Positions 7,253 through 15,815 of a stretch of 64,000 bases of DNA are shown one piece after another. Both the position numbers and the translations under genes were made by a program. This DNA is from Pantoea cypripedii (GTDB lineage Bacteria > Pseudomonadota > Gammaproteobacteria > Enterobacterales > Enterobacteriaceae). The notes under the pieces were generated by a model. The model saw only the letters and a list, made by a program, of their open reading frames with translations. It made no database searches and had not been told where the DNA came from. The stretch covers positions 1,559,332 through 1,623,331 of the forward strand of contig NZ_CP024768.1 in the NCBI RefSeq assembly GCF_011395035.1, written 5' to 3'. The stretch's first letter is position 1. Each line of letters begins with the position of its first letter.

Positions 7253-8455
7253 TCAGCTGCTGAACAACGCCGGGGCGACCGCGCGTGGCTGAAATTGCCA
7301 CCACAGGGCCAGCAGCGTCACGCCACCTACGGTACTGAGCAGCATCCAGGGTAATTCCGGCAACGACAGTTGCTGGCCTAAATCGAACATCCAGCCTCCG
7401 CCGGAATAGCCAATCAGGCCACCCAGAGCCAGCCCGAGACGGCTGAAACCCATATAGCTGCCACGGGCGCGTGAGCTGGCAAGCGATGCGCTCAGCGTTT
7501 CTCGCGCCGGTTCCGCGATGATCGAACCGAGATAGAACACGGCGATCAGGAAGAACAGTGACGGCAGCGTGGTGGTCAGGCCAACCGGTAACAGGCTGAT
7601 GGTCATCAAAAACAGCCCGGCCATCAGACGTGTTTCGAGGCGGAAACGTTTTTCGCTCCAGCGCGCCAGCGGATAGAGCAGGCTGAGTGACAGCATTGCT
7701 TCGATGGCGTACATCCATTTCACTGCCGCCGGGGCACCTGCGACCTGGTTCACCATCACCGGCAACATCAGCATCACCTGCACCGCAAGAATGTAATAAC
7801 CCGTCAGCGTCAGCACATACAGGCGGAAGCGTTTGTCCTGCCAGACGCGTTGCATGCCATCACGCATCGCAATACGCTCGGTGGAAATGCGCCAGGCCGG
7901 TAACCAGATAGCATTGAATAAAGCGGCGCTGACGAACACCGCCGCGCCAACCCAGCATACCAGGCGGAAATCCCACGCCAGCAGCCAGCTGCCAATCAGC
8001 GCCCCCAACACCGCGCCCGCGCTATCCTGCATCATCAGCAGTGAAAAGAAGCGGCCGCGTTCACGCGCTCTCACCAGCTTCACCACCATCGCGCTGCGGG
8101 GCGGATCGAACAGGGTGCCGCCGAGTCCGGATAGCAGACAAGCCAGCCACAACAGCCAGGGTTCATGGGCGAGGGCCATACAGGCAAAGCCCGCCGCACG
8201 CATTAACATGCCGGTGACGATCAGGGGACGCGCACCGAAACGGTCGGCAATCGCACCGCCGAAGATGCCGAAACCCTGCTGCACAAACTGCCGCAGGCCG
8301 AGGGCAATGCCGACCATCAGCGCAGCCCAGCCGAGCTGTTCGACGAAGTGAATGGAGATAAGGGGAAATACCACAAAAAATCCCAATACCACCAGCATGT
8401 TATCCACTAATAAAAATGTTTTACCGAGGCGTCGTGCCCGCGCAACCCGAGACAT
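7253..8455 (-). CDS. mdtH: Multidrug efflux MFS transporter MdtH
   Basis: 400 residues with about 11-12 membrane segments. The N terminus (RRLGKTFLLVDNMLVVLGFFV) and the loop 2-3 motif A (GGAIADRFGARP) match the MdtH (YceL) family of drug:H+ antiporters, which raise resistance to quinolones when overexpressed in E. coli. A 6+2+6 perfect palindrome lies 34-47 bases upstream of the start and could bind a TetR-type repressor. Transcribed away from rimJ. Confidence 0.93.
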   Translation of the reverse strand: MSRVARARRLGKTFLLVDNMLVVLGFFVVFPLISIHFVEQLGWAALMVGIALGLRQFVQQGFGIFGGAIADRFGARPLIVTGMLMRAAGFACMALAHEPWLLWLACLLSGLGGTLFDPPRSAMVVKLVRARERGRFFSLLMMQDSAGAVLGALIGSWLLAWDFRLVCWVGAAVFVSAALFNAIWLPAWRISTERIAMRDGMQRVWQDKRFRLYVLTLTGYYILAVQVMLMLPVMVNQVAGAPAAVKWMYAIEAMLSLSLLYPLARWSEKRFRLETRLMAGLFLMTISLLPVGLTTTLPSLFFLIAVFYLGSIIAEPARETLSASLASSRARGSYMGFSRLGLALGGLIGYSGGGWMFDLGQQLSLPELPWMLLSTVGGVTLLALWWQFQPRAVAPALFSS

Positions 8456-8488
8456 GCTAAATCCTGAGCAAGGAAGAGAGGAAAAAAG

Positions 8489-8502
8489 AGACCAGTTGGT
8501 CT
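8489..8502. promoter_or_regulatory. Palindrome upstream of mdtH, possible repressor operator
   Basis: AGACCA-GT-TGGTCT is a perfect 6-bp inverted repeat 34 bases before the mdtH ATG, where a promoter would lie. The form resembles operators of TetR-family regulators of drug and electrophile responses (NemR-like), from memory. The regulator is not in this window. Confidence 0.4.
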
Positions 8503-8702
8503 ATTTTCCGCCGCCGTACGGCAGAAAAACAGGATTATCAGGATGATATTTTTTCATCGAAGCGGTAAGAAAATTTATCCTGATTAAGGATGAATTCCCG
8601 GGAACAGGATCCGGGGTTTTACCGCAGGCGGGGTGACGGTTATAGTGAGATATAACGCCGCTGGCGTACTTCCTTCTTAAGCCATGGATTTCAGGAGTCA
8701 AG

Positions 8703-9296
8703 ATGTTTGGCTATCGTTCTGCTGGGCCGCGCGTGCGTCTCACTACCGATCGTTTGGTGGTTCGTTTAGTTCATGAGCGTGATGCCTGGCGGCTGGCGGA
8801 TTACTACGCGGAAAACCGCGTGTTTCTCAAGCCCTGGGAGCCGGTACGCGATGAAAGCCATTGTTATCCGTCTGGCTGGCAAGCGCGTCTGGGACTGATT
8901 GCCGACATGCATAAGCAAGGCTCGGCATTCTATTTTGTGTTGATGGATCAGGAAGAACGCGAAGTGCGGGGCGTCGCCAACTTTAGCAACGTACTGCGGG
9001 GTTCGTTCCATGCCTGTTATCTTGGCTATTCACTGGGCGAAAAGTGGCAGGGGCAGGGGCTGATGTTTGAAGCGTTGCAGAGCGCAATCCGCTATATGCA
9101 ACGGCAGCAGCATATGCACCGGATCATGGCCAACTATATGCCGCATAATCAGCGCAGCGGCGATCTGCTGGCGCGGCTGGGCTTTGAAAAAGAGGGTTAT
9201 GCCAAAGATTACCTGTTGATCGATGGCCGCTGGCAGGATCATGTTCTGACAGCGCTGACCTGGCGCGAGTGGACCCCGGACCGCCGCGGATCATAA
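8703..9296 (+). CDS. rimJ: Ribosomal protein uS5 alanine N-acetyltransferase RimJ
   Basis: 197 residues, GNAT fold. The acetyl-CoA loop is seen as GEKWQGQGLMFEAL (about 107-121). Family members acetylate the N-terminal alanine of ribosomal protein S5; E. coli RimJ also helps 30S assembly. Starts 5 bases after a good AGGAG. First of the rightward run rimJ-yceH-mviM-murJ, spaced 16 bases from yceH. Confidence 0.95.
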   Translation: MFGYRSAGPRVRLTTDRLVVRLVHERDAWRLADYYAENRVFLKPWEPVRDESHCYPSGWQARLGLIADMHKQGSAFYFVLMDQEEREVRGVANFSNVLRGSFHACYLGYSLGEKWQGQGLMFEALQSAIRYMQRQQHMHRIMANYMPHNQRSGDLLARLGFEKEGYAKDYLLIDGRWQDHVLTALTWREWTPDRRGS

Positions 9297-9312
9297 AAAA
9301 GGGAACAATGCG

Positions 9313-9951
9313 ATGAAAATGGCTTTATCGGCGCAGGCACTGCGCGTGATTGGTTGTCTGCTGGAAAAGCAGGTCACCACCCCGGATCAATATCCTCTGT
9401 CTCTCAATGGTGTGGTCACTGCCTGCAATCAGAAATCTAACCGCGAACCGGTGATGAACCTGAGCGAAAGCGAAGTGCAGTCACAACTGGACGAGCTGGT
9501 TAAAAAACACCTGGTCACCTCGAATAACGGTTTCGGCCAGCGCGTCAGCAAATATGAACAACGGTTCTGCAACTCGGCGTTTGGCAACCTGCAACTCAGC
9601 AGCGCCGAAGTCGCCGTATTGACGCTGCTGTTTTTACGCGGGGCACAAACGCCAGGGGAGCTGCGTACCCGCAGCGGTCGCCTGCATGAATTCAGTGACA
9701 TGAATGAAGTTGAACAGACACTGAATCATTTGCTCAGCCGCGAAGATGGCCCGATGGTGGTGCGGCTGGCGCGTGAACCGGGCAAACGCGAAAGTCGTTA
9801 TATGCATCTGTTTGGTGGTGACGTGGTGGAGACATCCGAACCGGCAGGCGAATCAGACCATCCGGGGCTTGAAGCCCGTGTTGCACAACTGGAAGAAACT
9901 GTGGCGCAGTTGCAGGCACAGCTCGAACAGCTGCTGCAAAAGGAGCATTAA
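9313..9951 (+). CDS. yceH: DUF480 protein YceH
   Basis: 212 residues. DUF480 family: two winged-helix-like domains (about 1-90 and 95-165), characteristic opening LSAQALRVIGCLLEKQ and PDQYPLSLN. The C-terminal ~30 residues form a heptad coiled coil (ARVAQLEETVAQLQAQLEQL). Function not established; the fold suggests nucleic-acid binding or protein interaction. One base separates its stop from the mviM start, so the two are translationally coupled. Confidence 0.93.
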   Translation: MKMALSAQALRVIGCLLEKQVTTPDQYPLSLNGVVTACNQKSNREPVMNLSESEVQSQLDELVKKHLVTSNNGFGQRVSKYEQRFCNSAFGNLQLSSAEVAVLTLLFLRGAQTPGELRTRSGRLHEFSDMNEVEQTLNHLLSREDGPMVVRLAREPGKRESRYMHLFGGDVVETSEPAGESDHPGLEARVAQLEETVAQLQAQLEQLLQKEH

Positions 9952-9952
9952 G

Positions 9953-10873
9953 ATGACGCTACGTATCGGGATTGTTGGTTTGGGCGGCATTGCACAAAAA
10001 GCCTGGCTGTCCGTATTATCTCAGGCCGAAAGCTGGCAGCTGGCGGGTGCCTTTTCCCCCAATCAGGCCAAAGCACAGCCCATCTGCGACAGCTACCGCA
10101 TACCTTATTTTGCCACGCTGGACGCGCTGGCGGCGGCCAGCGATGCGGTGTTCGTTCATAGCAGCACCGCTTCGCATTATGAGGTGGTAAAAGCGTTGCT
10201 GCTGGCAGATAAAGATGTCTGCGTCGATAAGCCGCTGGCGGAAACCCTGCAACAGGCGGAAGCGCTGGTGGCGCTGGCGGAGAAACGTAAACGTAAACTG
10301 ATGGTGGCGTTTAATCGCCGCTTTGCGCCGCGTTATCAGCAGTTGCAGGCGCAGATGGCCAATGCCGCTTCACTGCGGATTGAAAAGCACCGCACGGACA
10401 GCGTCGGGCCGCAGGATTTGCGTTTTACCCTGCTGGATGATTATCTGCATGTCGTCGATACCGCGCTGTGGCTGGCGGGTGGCAAGCTGACGCGTCAGCA
10501 TGGTCATATTGAGACCAATGAGCAGGGCGCGATGCTGTATGCCGAGCATCATTTCTCTGCCGGGGGCTTACAAATCACCACCAGCATGCATCGCCGTGCG
10601 GGCACCCAACGTGAAGTGGTGACGGCCGTTTGCGATGGCGATTATATCCAGATCGCCGAAATGCGTGACTGGCAGCAGGAAAATCGCGCGGGTTTACGTC
10701 TGGAGGCTCCCGCCGCGTGGCAGAGTCATCTTACCCAGCGTGGATTTAGCGGCGCTGCCCATCATTTTATTCAGTGCGTGCAAAATCAGACGATGCCTGA
10801 AACCAGTGGCGAACAAGCGCTGGCGGCACAGCGGCTGGTGGAGAAGTTGTGGCGCGATGCTGAGCAGGAATAA
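9953..10873 (+). CDS. mviM: Gfo/Idh/MocA-family oxidoreductase MviM
   Basis: 306 residues from the ATG at 9953, chosen because it follows AGGAG by 7 bases and begins the Rossmann strand directly (LRIGIVGLGGIAQKAW, glycine motif at 8-13); the frame is open much further upstream inside yceH. NAD(P)-binding N-terminal half with the conserved DKPLA (about 84-88), then an alpha/beta substrate domain. Substrate unknown. Named for its link to murJ (mviN) in Salmonella, which follows downstream. Confidence 0.94.
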   Translation: MTLRIGIVGLGGIAQKAWLSVLSQAESWQLAGAFSPNQAKAQPICDSYRIPYFATLDALAAASDAVFVHSSTASHYEVVKALLLADKDVCVDKPLAETLQQAEALVALAEKRKRKLMVAFNRRFAPRYQQLQAQMANAASLRIEKHRTDSVGPQDLRFTLLDDYLHVVDTALWLAGGKLTRQHGHIETNEQGAMLYAEHHFSAGGLQITTSMHRRAGTQREVVTAVCDGDYIQIAEMRDWQQENRAGLRLEAPAAWQSHLTQRGFSGAAHHFIQCVQNQTMPETSGEQALAAQRLVEKLWRDAEQE

Positions 10874-10994
10874 TCCCTTGTAACACTCAATGCTGGTCAT
10901 TTCCCGTTGTGGCAGTAGACTATCGCCGGGCATCTCAGGATGTCCGCGCTAAGTTGCTCATTTATCCGACACTTTTCAGGATGCGCCGCCAATT

Positions 10995-12533
10995 ATGAAT
11001 TTGTTGAAATCGCTGGCAGCGGTCAGTTCAATGACCCTGTTTTCCCGCGTGCTGGGCTTTGCCCGCGATGCCATTGTGGCGCGGGTGTTTGGCGCCGGGA
11101 TGGCGACCGACGCCTTCTTTGTTGCCTTTAAATTGCCTAATCTGTTGCGACGAATTTTCGCCGAGGGGGCATTTTCTCAGGCGTTCGTGCCGATTCTGGC
11201 CGAATACAAAAGCAAGCAGGGCGACGACGCCACCCGCGTGTTTGTGGCTTATGTTTCCGGGTTATTAACGCTGGTGCTGGCGCTGGTCACGGTGCTGGGG
11301 ATGGTGGCCGCGCCCTGGGTGATTGTGATTACCGCGCCGGGGTTTGCCGATACTGCGGACAAATTTGCGTTAACCAGTTCGCTGCTGCGCGTTACCTTTC
11401 CTTATATTCTGCTGATTTCGCTGGCGTCGCTGGCCGGGGCTATCCTCAATACCTGGAACCGCTTCTCCGTGCCTGCCTTTGCGCCGACACTGTTGAACAT
11501 CAGCATGATTGGTTTTGCGCTCTTTGCCGCGCCGCATTTCCATCCGCCGGTGATGGCGCTGGCGTGGGCCGTGGTGGTGGGAGGGGTGTTGCAGTTGTTC
11601 TATCAACTGCCGCACCTGAAGAAAATCGGCATGCTGGTGCTGCCGCGCATTAACCTGCGCGATGCGGGTGTCTGGCGTGTGATGCGTCAGATGGGACCGG
11701 CGATTCTTGGCGTATCCGTCAGCCAGATTTCATTGATTATCAATACTATTTTCGCCTCGTTTCTGGTTTCCGGCTCGGTTTCCTGGATGTACTACGCCGA
11801 TCGCCTGATGGAGTTTCCTTCCGGGGTGTTAGGGGTGGCGTTGGGGACCATTCTGTTGCCGTCGCTGGCGAAAAGTTTTTCCAGCGGCAATCACGATGAA
11901 TATTCCCGCCTGATGGATTGGGGCCTGCGTCTTTGCTGTCTGCTGGCGTTGCCCAGCGCCGTGGCGCTCGGCATCCTCTCAGGTCCGCTGACCATCGCCT
12001 TATTCCAGTACGGTAAATTCACCGCCTTTGACGCCGCCATGACGCAGCGCGCCCTGATTGCCTATTCGGTCGGGCTGATGGGGCTGATTGTGGTGAAAGT
12101 ACTGGCACCGGGTTTCTATTCCCGTCAGGACATTAAAACGCCGGTGAAGATCGCCATTATTACCTTGATCATGACGCAGCTGATGAACCTTGCGTTTATT
12201 GGTCCGCTGAAACATGCGGGGTTGTCGCTGTCGATTGGCCTGGCGGCTTGTCTGAATGCGGCACTGCTGTACTGGCAACTGCGTAAGCAACAGATTTTCC
12301 AGCCACAGCCGGGCTGGTTTAGCTTTTTACTGCGTCTGTTGATTGCCGTGCTGGCGATGGCTGCGGCTCTGCTGGGTTTGCTTTATGTGATGCCAGCCTG
12401 GGAAGAGGGACATATGTGGTGGCGCTTGCTGCGTCTGGCGGGAGTCTGTGCCGTCGGGGGGGGGGCATACTTTGTCATGCTGGGTGTGCTTGGCTTCCGC
12501 CCGCGTGATTTCGCCCGCCGTACTCAGGGCTGA
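10995..12533 (+). CDS. murJ: Lipid II flippase MurJ (MviN)
   Basis: 512 residues, about 14 membrane segments, MOP superfamily. It flips the peptidoglycan precursor lipid II to the periplasmic face and is essential in E. coli. The charged cavity residues R18, R24, R52 and R53 are present (SRVLGFARDA, LLRRIFAEGAF). A run of ten G at 12456-12465 encodes GGG near the C terminus; a one-base slip would replace the last ~25 residues. Stop is followed at once by palindromic repeats. Confidence 0.97.
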   Translation: MNLLKSLAAVSSMTLFSRVLGFARDAIVARVFGAGMATDAFFVAFKLPNLLRRIFAEGAFSQAFVPILAEYKSKQGDDATRVFVAYVSGLLTLVLALVTVLGMVAAPWVIVITAPGFADTADKFALTSSLLRVTFPYILLISLASLAGAILNTWNRFSVPAFAPTLLNISMIGFALFAAPHFHPPVMALAWAVVVGGVLQLFYQLPHLKKIGMLVLPRINLRDAGVWRVMRQMGPAILGVSVSQISLIINTIFASFLVSGSVSWMYYADRLMEFPSGVLGVALGTILLPSLAKSFSSGNHDEYSRLMDWGLRLCCLLALPSAVALGILSGPLTIALFQYGKFTAFDAAMTQRALIAYSVGLMGLIVVKVLAPGFYSRQDIKTPVKIAIITLIMTQLMNLAFIGPLKHAGLSLSIGLAACLNAALLYWQLRKQQIFQPQPGWFSFLLRLLIAVLAMAAALLGLLYVMPAWEEGHMWWRLLRLAGVCAVGGGAYFVMLGVLGFRPRDFARRTQG

Positions 12534-12534
12534 C

Positions 12535-12586
12535 GGTGCGCATCAATGCGCACCCTACGGATGTAGGGTCGGCATTGATGCCGACC
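12535..12586. repeat. Paired palindromic repeat (REP-like) after murJ
   Basis: Two perfect palindromes with 9-bp arms, GGTGCGCAT-CA-ATGCGCACC (12535-12554) and GGTCGGCAT-TG-ATGCCGACC (12567-12586), flank a smaller stem (CCTAC-GGAT-GTAGG). The two arms differ only by a swapped GC that is compensated in the partner arm, so structure is conserved. No U-run follows. Lies between convergent murJ and flgN; may end both transcripts or belong to a dispersed family. Confidence 0.75.
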
Positions 12587-12619
12587 GGGTCAATAAAGGA
12601 ACGGATTTGTCCCGGTCGG

Positions 12620-13051
12620 TTACCCTTTGCGACTGAGCGTCGCCTGGCCTTTGCCCAATCCGTCCGGACCGTAAAATGCCTGGGTCTGATGGGGTTTGAG
12701 TACCGTTAACGCCTCATCAGTAAAGCGAATTTGCTGCTGCAACAGCAAGCCATTGTGCGTATTGGCATCACGCAGGCGCTGCGTATGCTGCTGGATGCTG
12801 CTCCAGCGGCGAGACATTTCACTGTGACCACGATAAGGTGCCTGGGTGCCGCTACTCTGCTCGGTAGTCCGGCGCATTTCGTCCAGATAGTTCAGCGTTG
12901 AAAGCAGCGCGCTCTTATCTTCAGTAATGCGCTGCAACAGGTTGCCGTTAATCAAACCGGCACCCAGTTGCTGCTGCTCCTCATTGATGACTTCACTCAG
13001 TGAGGAGAGCACTTCCTGCATCTTATCTAAGGTGGTCAACAGATTGTTCAT
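12620..13051 (-). CDS. flgN: Flagellar export chaperone FlgN
   Basis: 143 residues, helical. Opening LLTTLDKMQEVLSSLSEVI and the long amphipathic helices fit FlgN, the type III chaperone for the hook-filament junction proteins FlgK and FlgL (both encoded in this window). Follows flgM by 5 bases. The order flgA-flgM-flgN on the strand opposite flgBCDEFGHIJ is the usual enterobacterial layout. Confidence 0.94.
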   Translation of the reverse strand: MNNLLTTLDKMQEVLSSLSEVINEEQQQLGAGLINGNLLQRITEDKSALLSTLNYLDEMRRTTEQSSGTQAPYRGHSEMSRRWSSIQQHTQRLRDANTHNGLLLQQQIRFTDEALTVLKPHQTQAFYGPDGLGKGQATLSRKG

Positions 13052-13056
13052 CGGGA

Positions 13057-13362
13057 TCAGTTACCCTCTAAATACGCCTTGTTATCAGCGATCAGCGCGT
13101 CGGCGATCTTGCCGGTATCCATTTTCAGATCGCCATTGCGAATGGCGGTTTTCAGCTGCTCAACGCGAGCGGTATTGATATCACTGCTACCCGGCTGCAT
13201 CAGCTGGGACTGGGCTGCACTCAGTTTCACCTGTGAACCGCTTTCGCTGGTGCTGGTGGTGCTTGCCGTGCTGCTCTGACGCACTTTGCTGCTGTTGTCA
13301 TTGCTGTCACGGGTCTGAACAGTGCTAACCGGTTGTAATGGCTGGGTTCTGTCGATGCTCAT
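13057..13362 (-). CDS. flgM: Anti-sigma-28 factor FlgM
   Basis: 101 residues, low complexity in the first half (Ser/Thr/Gln-rich, disordered) and a conserved C-terminal sigma-binding half (VEQLKTAIRNGDLKMDTGKIADALI). It holds FliA inactive until the hook-basal body is finished and FlgM is exported. A FliA promoter lies 74-100 bases upstream, and readthrough from flgA gives class 2 expression, as in Salmonella. Confidence 0.95.
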   Translation of the reverse strand: MSIDRTQPLQPVSTVQTRDSNDNSSKVRQSSTASTTSTSESGSQVKLSAAQSQLMQPGSSDINTARVEQLKTAIRNGDLKMDTGKIADALIADNKAYLEGN

Positions 13363-13435
13363 GGTCTTGCTCCTGTAAAGTCAGTCGGGGATGAGCCAAC
13401 TGAGTCAGCATAGGGTAATTTCATTGTTGCTTTCA

Positions 13436-13462
13436 CTATCGGCAGAAAAACAGGGTTCTTTA
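13436..13462 (-). promoter_or_regulatory. FliA (sigma-28) promoter of flgM
   Basis: On the minus strand TAAAGAAC, an 11-base spacer and GCCGATAG match the FliA consensus TAAAGTTT-N11-GCCGATAA at 12 of 16 positions including the full GCCGATA block. It lies between flgA and flgM. Confidence 0.9.
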
Positions 13463-13467
13463 GCGCT

Positions 13468-14127
13468 TTATAGCGATATAAGAATATTCCCATCCTCGCC
13501 GACCCGGCCGCTGACGACCTGACCATTTCCCATACGTACGCGAACCGTCTGCGCGGTGGTCGCATTGTTCATTGCCTTGCCTTCACTACTGGCATCAAAG
13601 CCGTTACCACTGGCCACCACCAGCACATTTTGCCCGGCTTTTACTCGCCACGGCAGGCGCACCATCGTGGCGGTGACCGGCTGGCCTGGCGTGATGTCAC
13701 GCATCACAATGGCATCGCTGACGCTCGCCGCGCTGAGCAGGGTGCGTGCCGGCAGGGTATCCAGCCGTCCGGATTGCAAGCGGAAATCACTGGCGCTGAC
13801 GCTGCTGCCCCGCATCAACTGGTGATTCGCTACCAGATATTGTCCGGTTACCTGCACCTGAACCTGTAAATAACGACGATTCTGTCCGCAATTGGTGGCG
13901 ATGCTCATGTTACCCCACTGGCGGCTATTGCCAGGCAACAGAAACTGCGGCGCATCGCAGGCTGGCCACTGCTCTTTTGGCGTACGAATAACCACATTGA
14001 TGCCTGCCGCATGTTGCGGATCGCGCGCCTTAAAAAATTGCGTCAATTGCGCATCAAGTTGCGCAGCATGACCCGGCAGCACCAGCACCAGCAAAAGTGA
14101 AGACAGTAAGGTTGGAAATCTGCGCAT
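13468..14127 (-). CDS. flgA: Flagellar P-ring assembly chaperone FlgA
   Basis: 219 residues with a signal peptide (LSSLLLVLVLPGHAAQ). Periplasmic helper for assembling the FlgI P-ring. C-terminal SAF domain is seen, with the typical ITPGQPVTATMVRLPWRVKAG region and final GRVGEDGNILISL. AGGAGG lies 7 bases before the ATG. Transcribed divergently from flgB across a shared FlhDC site. Confidence 0.95.
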   Translation of the reverse strand: MRRFPTLLSSLLLVLVLPGHAAQLDAQLTQFFKARDPQHAAGINVVIRTPKEQWPACDAPQFLLPGNSRQWGNMSIATNCGQNRRYLQVQVQVTGQYLVANHQLMRGSSVSASDFRLQSGRLDTLPARTLLSAASVSDAIVMRDITPGQPVTATMVRLPWRVKAGQNVLVVASGNGFDASSEGKAMNNATTAQTVRVRMGNGQVVSGRVGEDGNILISL

Positions 14128-14180
14128 GATACGCCTCCTGACTGAAGATGGCCCTGAGTCTACTCCTCGCGCGAAAAATT

Positions 14181-14223
14181 CAATGTCAAAAATAGCCGAT
14201 GTTTTTGGCGCTATTCAGACGAT
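14181..14223. promoter_or_regulatory. FlhD4C2 binding site between flgA and flgB
   Basis: Two inverted half-sites: AATGTCAAAAATAGCC (14182-14197) and, read on the minus strand, ATCGTCTGAATAGCGCC (14207-14223), 9-10 bases apart. Both fit the FlhDC box form (AAYG-N5-6-AAATAGCG). Position between the divergent class 2 operons flgAMN and flgBCDEFGHIJ fits the known regulation. Confidence 0.82.
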
Positions 14224-14281
14224 AGCCCTTGCTTTTCCCCAATTAAGCTGTCAGCTCGAAATTCTCATTCGCGGAGGAAGC

Positions 14282-14695
14282 ATGCTCGACAAACTCGATG
14301 CCGCGCTGCGATTTGGTACAGAAGCTCTCAACCTGCGGGCGGAGCGTCAGGAAATCCTGGCATCCAACATTGCCAACGCTGATACCCCAGGCTACCAGGC
14401 CCGGGATATCGACTTTGCCAGCCAGCTCAGCAAGGTGATGGAAAATGGTCGCGCTGATGGCAGCAGTCTGGCGCTGAATGTGACATCGGCACGTCACATC
14501 GAAGCGCAGAGCAACGCACAGCCATCAATGGACCTGCTGTACCGCATTCCCGATCAGCCTGCCGCGGATGGCAACACCGTGGATATGGACCGGGAACGCA
14601 CGCAGTTCGCCGATAACAGCCTGAAATATCAAACCGATCTCACCCTCATCAGTAGCCAAATCAAAGGCATGATGAGCGTTCTGCAGGGGCAATAA
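14282..14695 (+). CDS. flgB: Flagellar proximal rod protein FlgB
   Basis: 137 residues from the ATG after GGAGGAAG; an upstream in-frame extension to 14126 crosses the regulatory region and is not used. Contains the rod-family motif ILASNIANADTPGYQARD (about 25-42). Cell-proximal rod subunit of the basal body, exported by the flagellar type III system. First gene of the rightward operon, 2 bases before flgC. Confidence 0.96.
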   Translation: MLDKLDAALRFGTEALNLRAERQEILASNIANADTPGYQARDIDFASQLSKVMENGRADGSSLALNVTSARHIEAQSNAQPSMDLLYRIPDQPAADGNTVDMDRERTQFADNSLKYQTDLTLISSQIKGMMSVLQGQ

Positions 14696-14697
14696 GC

Positions 14698-15102
14698 ATG
14701 GCATTGCTAAATATCTTTGATATCGCCGGGTCGGCTATGACGGCGCAATCGCAGCGCCTGAACGTCAGCGCCAGTAACCTGGCCAACGCCGATAGCGTCA
14801 CCGGGCCGGATGGTCAGCCCTATGTGGCGAAACAGGTGATTTTCCAGACCGACGCCGCTCAGGGTATGGCAACCGGTGGCGTCAAGGTAGCCGGCGTGGT
14901 GGACGATCCTTCCCCGGCGAAATTGGTGTACGACCCGGGCAATCCGATGGCCGACCAGAAAGGTTACGTCAAGATGCCCAATGTGGACGTGGTGGCCGAG
15001 ACCGTGAACACCATGTCGGCTTCACGTAGCTATCAGGCCAACGTTGAGGTTCTGAACACCGTGAAATCAATGATGATGAAAACGCTGACTATGGGTCAGT
15101 AA
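14698..15102 (+). CDS. flgC: Flagellar proximal rod protein FlgC
   Basis: 134 residues, usual length. N-terminal rod motif (LNVSASNLANADS, about 20-32) and C-terminal VEVLNTVKSMMMKTLTMGQ are family signatures. Proximal rod component assembled after FlgB. Separated from flgB by 2 bases and from flgD by 12. Confidence 0.97.
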   Translation: MALLNIFDIAGSAMTAQSQRLNVSASNLANADSVTGPDGQPYVAKQVIFQTDAAQGMATGGVKVAGVVDDPSPAKLVYDPGNPMADQKGYVKMPNVDVVAETVNTMSASRSYQANVEVLNTVKSMMMKTLTMGQ

Positions 15103-15114
15103 CGGAGAAACACA

Positions 15115-15789
15115 ATGGGTATCGCGGTAGGCGTTAACGAAAATCTGGACCCCACGGTCCTTAGCTCTTCCAGCAGTAGCAGCACCGGTAACAGTGCGGA
15201 AGATTTACAGAACCAGTTTCTGACCATGCTGGTCACGCAGTTACAGAATCAGGACCCGACCAACCCGATGGATAACAGCCAGCTCACCACACAGCTGGCA
15301 CAGATCAACACCCTGAGCGGCATTGAAAAACTCAATACCACGCTGGGCTCCATCTCCGGGCAGATCAGCACCAGCCAGAACCTGCAAAGTTCTACGCTGA
15401 TTGGTCATGGCGTGATGGTGGATGGCAGCCAGATCCTCGTGGGTAGCGGGACGACCACGCCGTTTGGTGTGGAATTGACCACCGCCTCAACCGCCACCAC
15501 CGCCACCATCAAAGATTCAAGTGGTGCCACGGTACGTACCATTGACCTGGGTGCGCTGTCGTCAGGCGTTCACACCTTCTCGTGGGATGGCACGCTGACT
15601 GATGGTTCTACGGCACCGGACGGCAAATATACCGTTTCCATTGCCGCCAGCAATGGCAGCACCCAACTGGTGGCTCAACCGCTGAATTACGCCTACGTCA
15701 GTGGCGTCAGCACAACGGATGACACCTCTACACTGGACCTCGGCACCATGGGGACCGCGACCCTTGATGATGTTCGTCAGATCCTCTGA
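15115..15789 (+). CDS. flgD: Hook assembly scaffold protein FlgD
   Basis: 224 residues. Conserved N-terminal block NQFLTMLVTQLQNQDPTNPM (about 33-52), then the FLG-hook tudor/fibronectin-like domains. FlgD caps the growing hook and is discarded when FlgK arrives. Serine-rich linker near residues 16-25. Confidence 0.96.
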   Translation: MGIAVGVNENLDPTVLSSSSSSSTGNSAEDLQNQFLTMLVTQLQNQDPTNPMDNSQLTTQLAQINTLSGIEKLNTTLGSISGQISTSQNLQSSTLIGHGVMVDGSQILVGSGTTTPFGVELTTASTATTATIKDSSGATVRTIDLGALSSGVHTFSWDGTLTDGSTAPDGKYTVSIAASNGSTQLVAQPLNYAYVSGVSTTDDTSTLDLGTMGTATLDDVRQIL

Positions 15790-15815
15790 TAAACCTGTAA
15801 CCAGGAGCAATTAAT

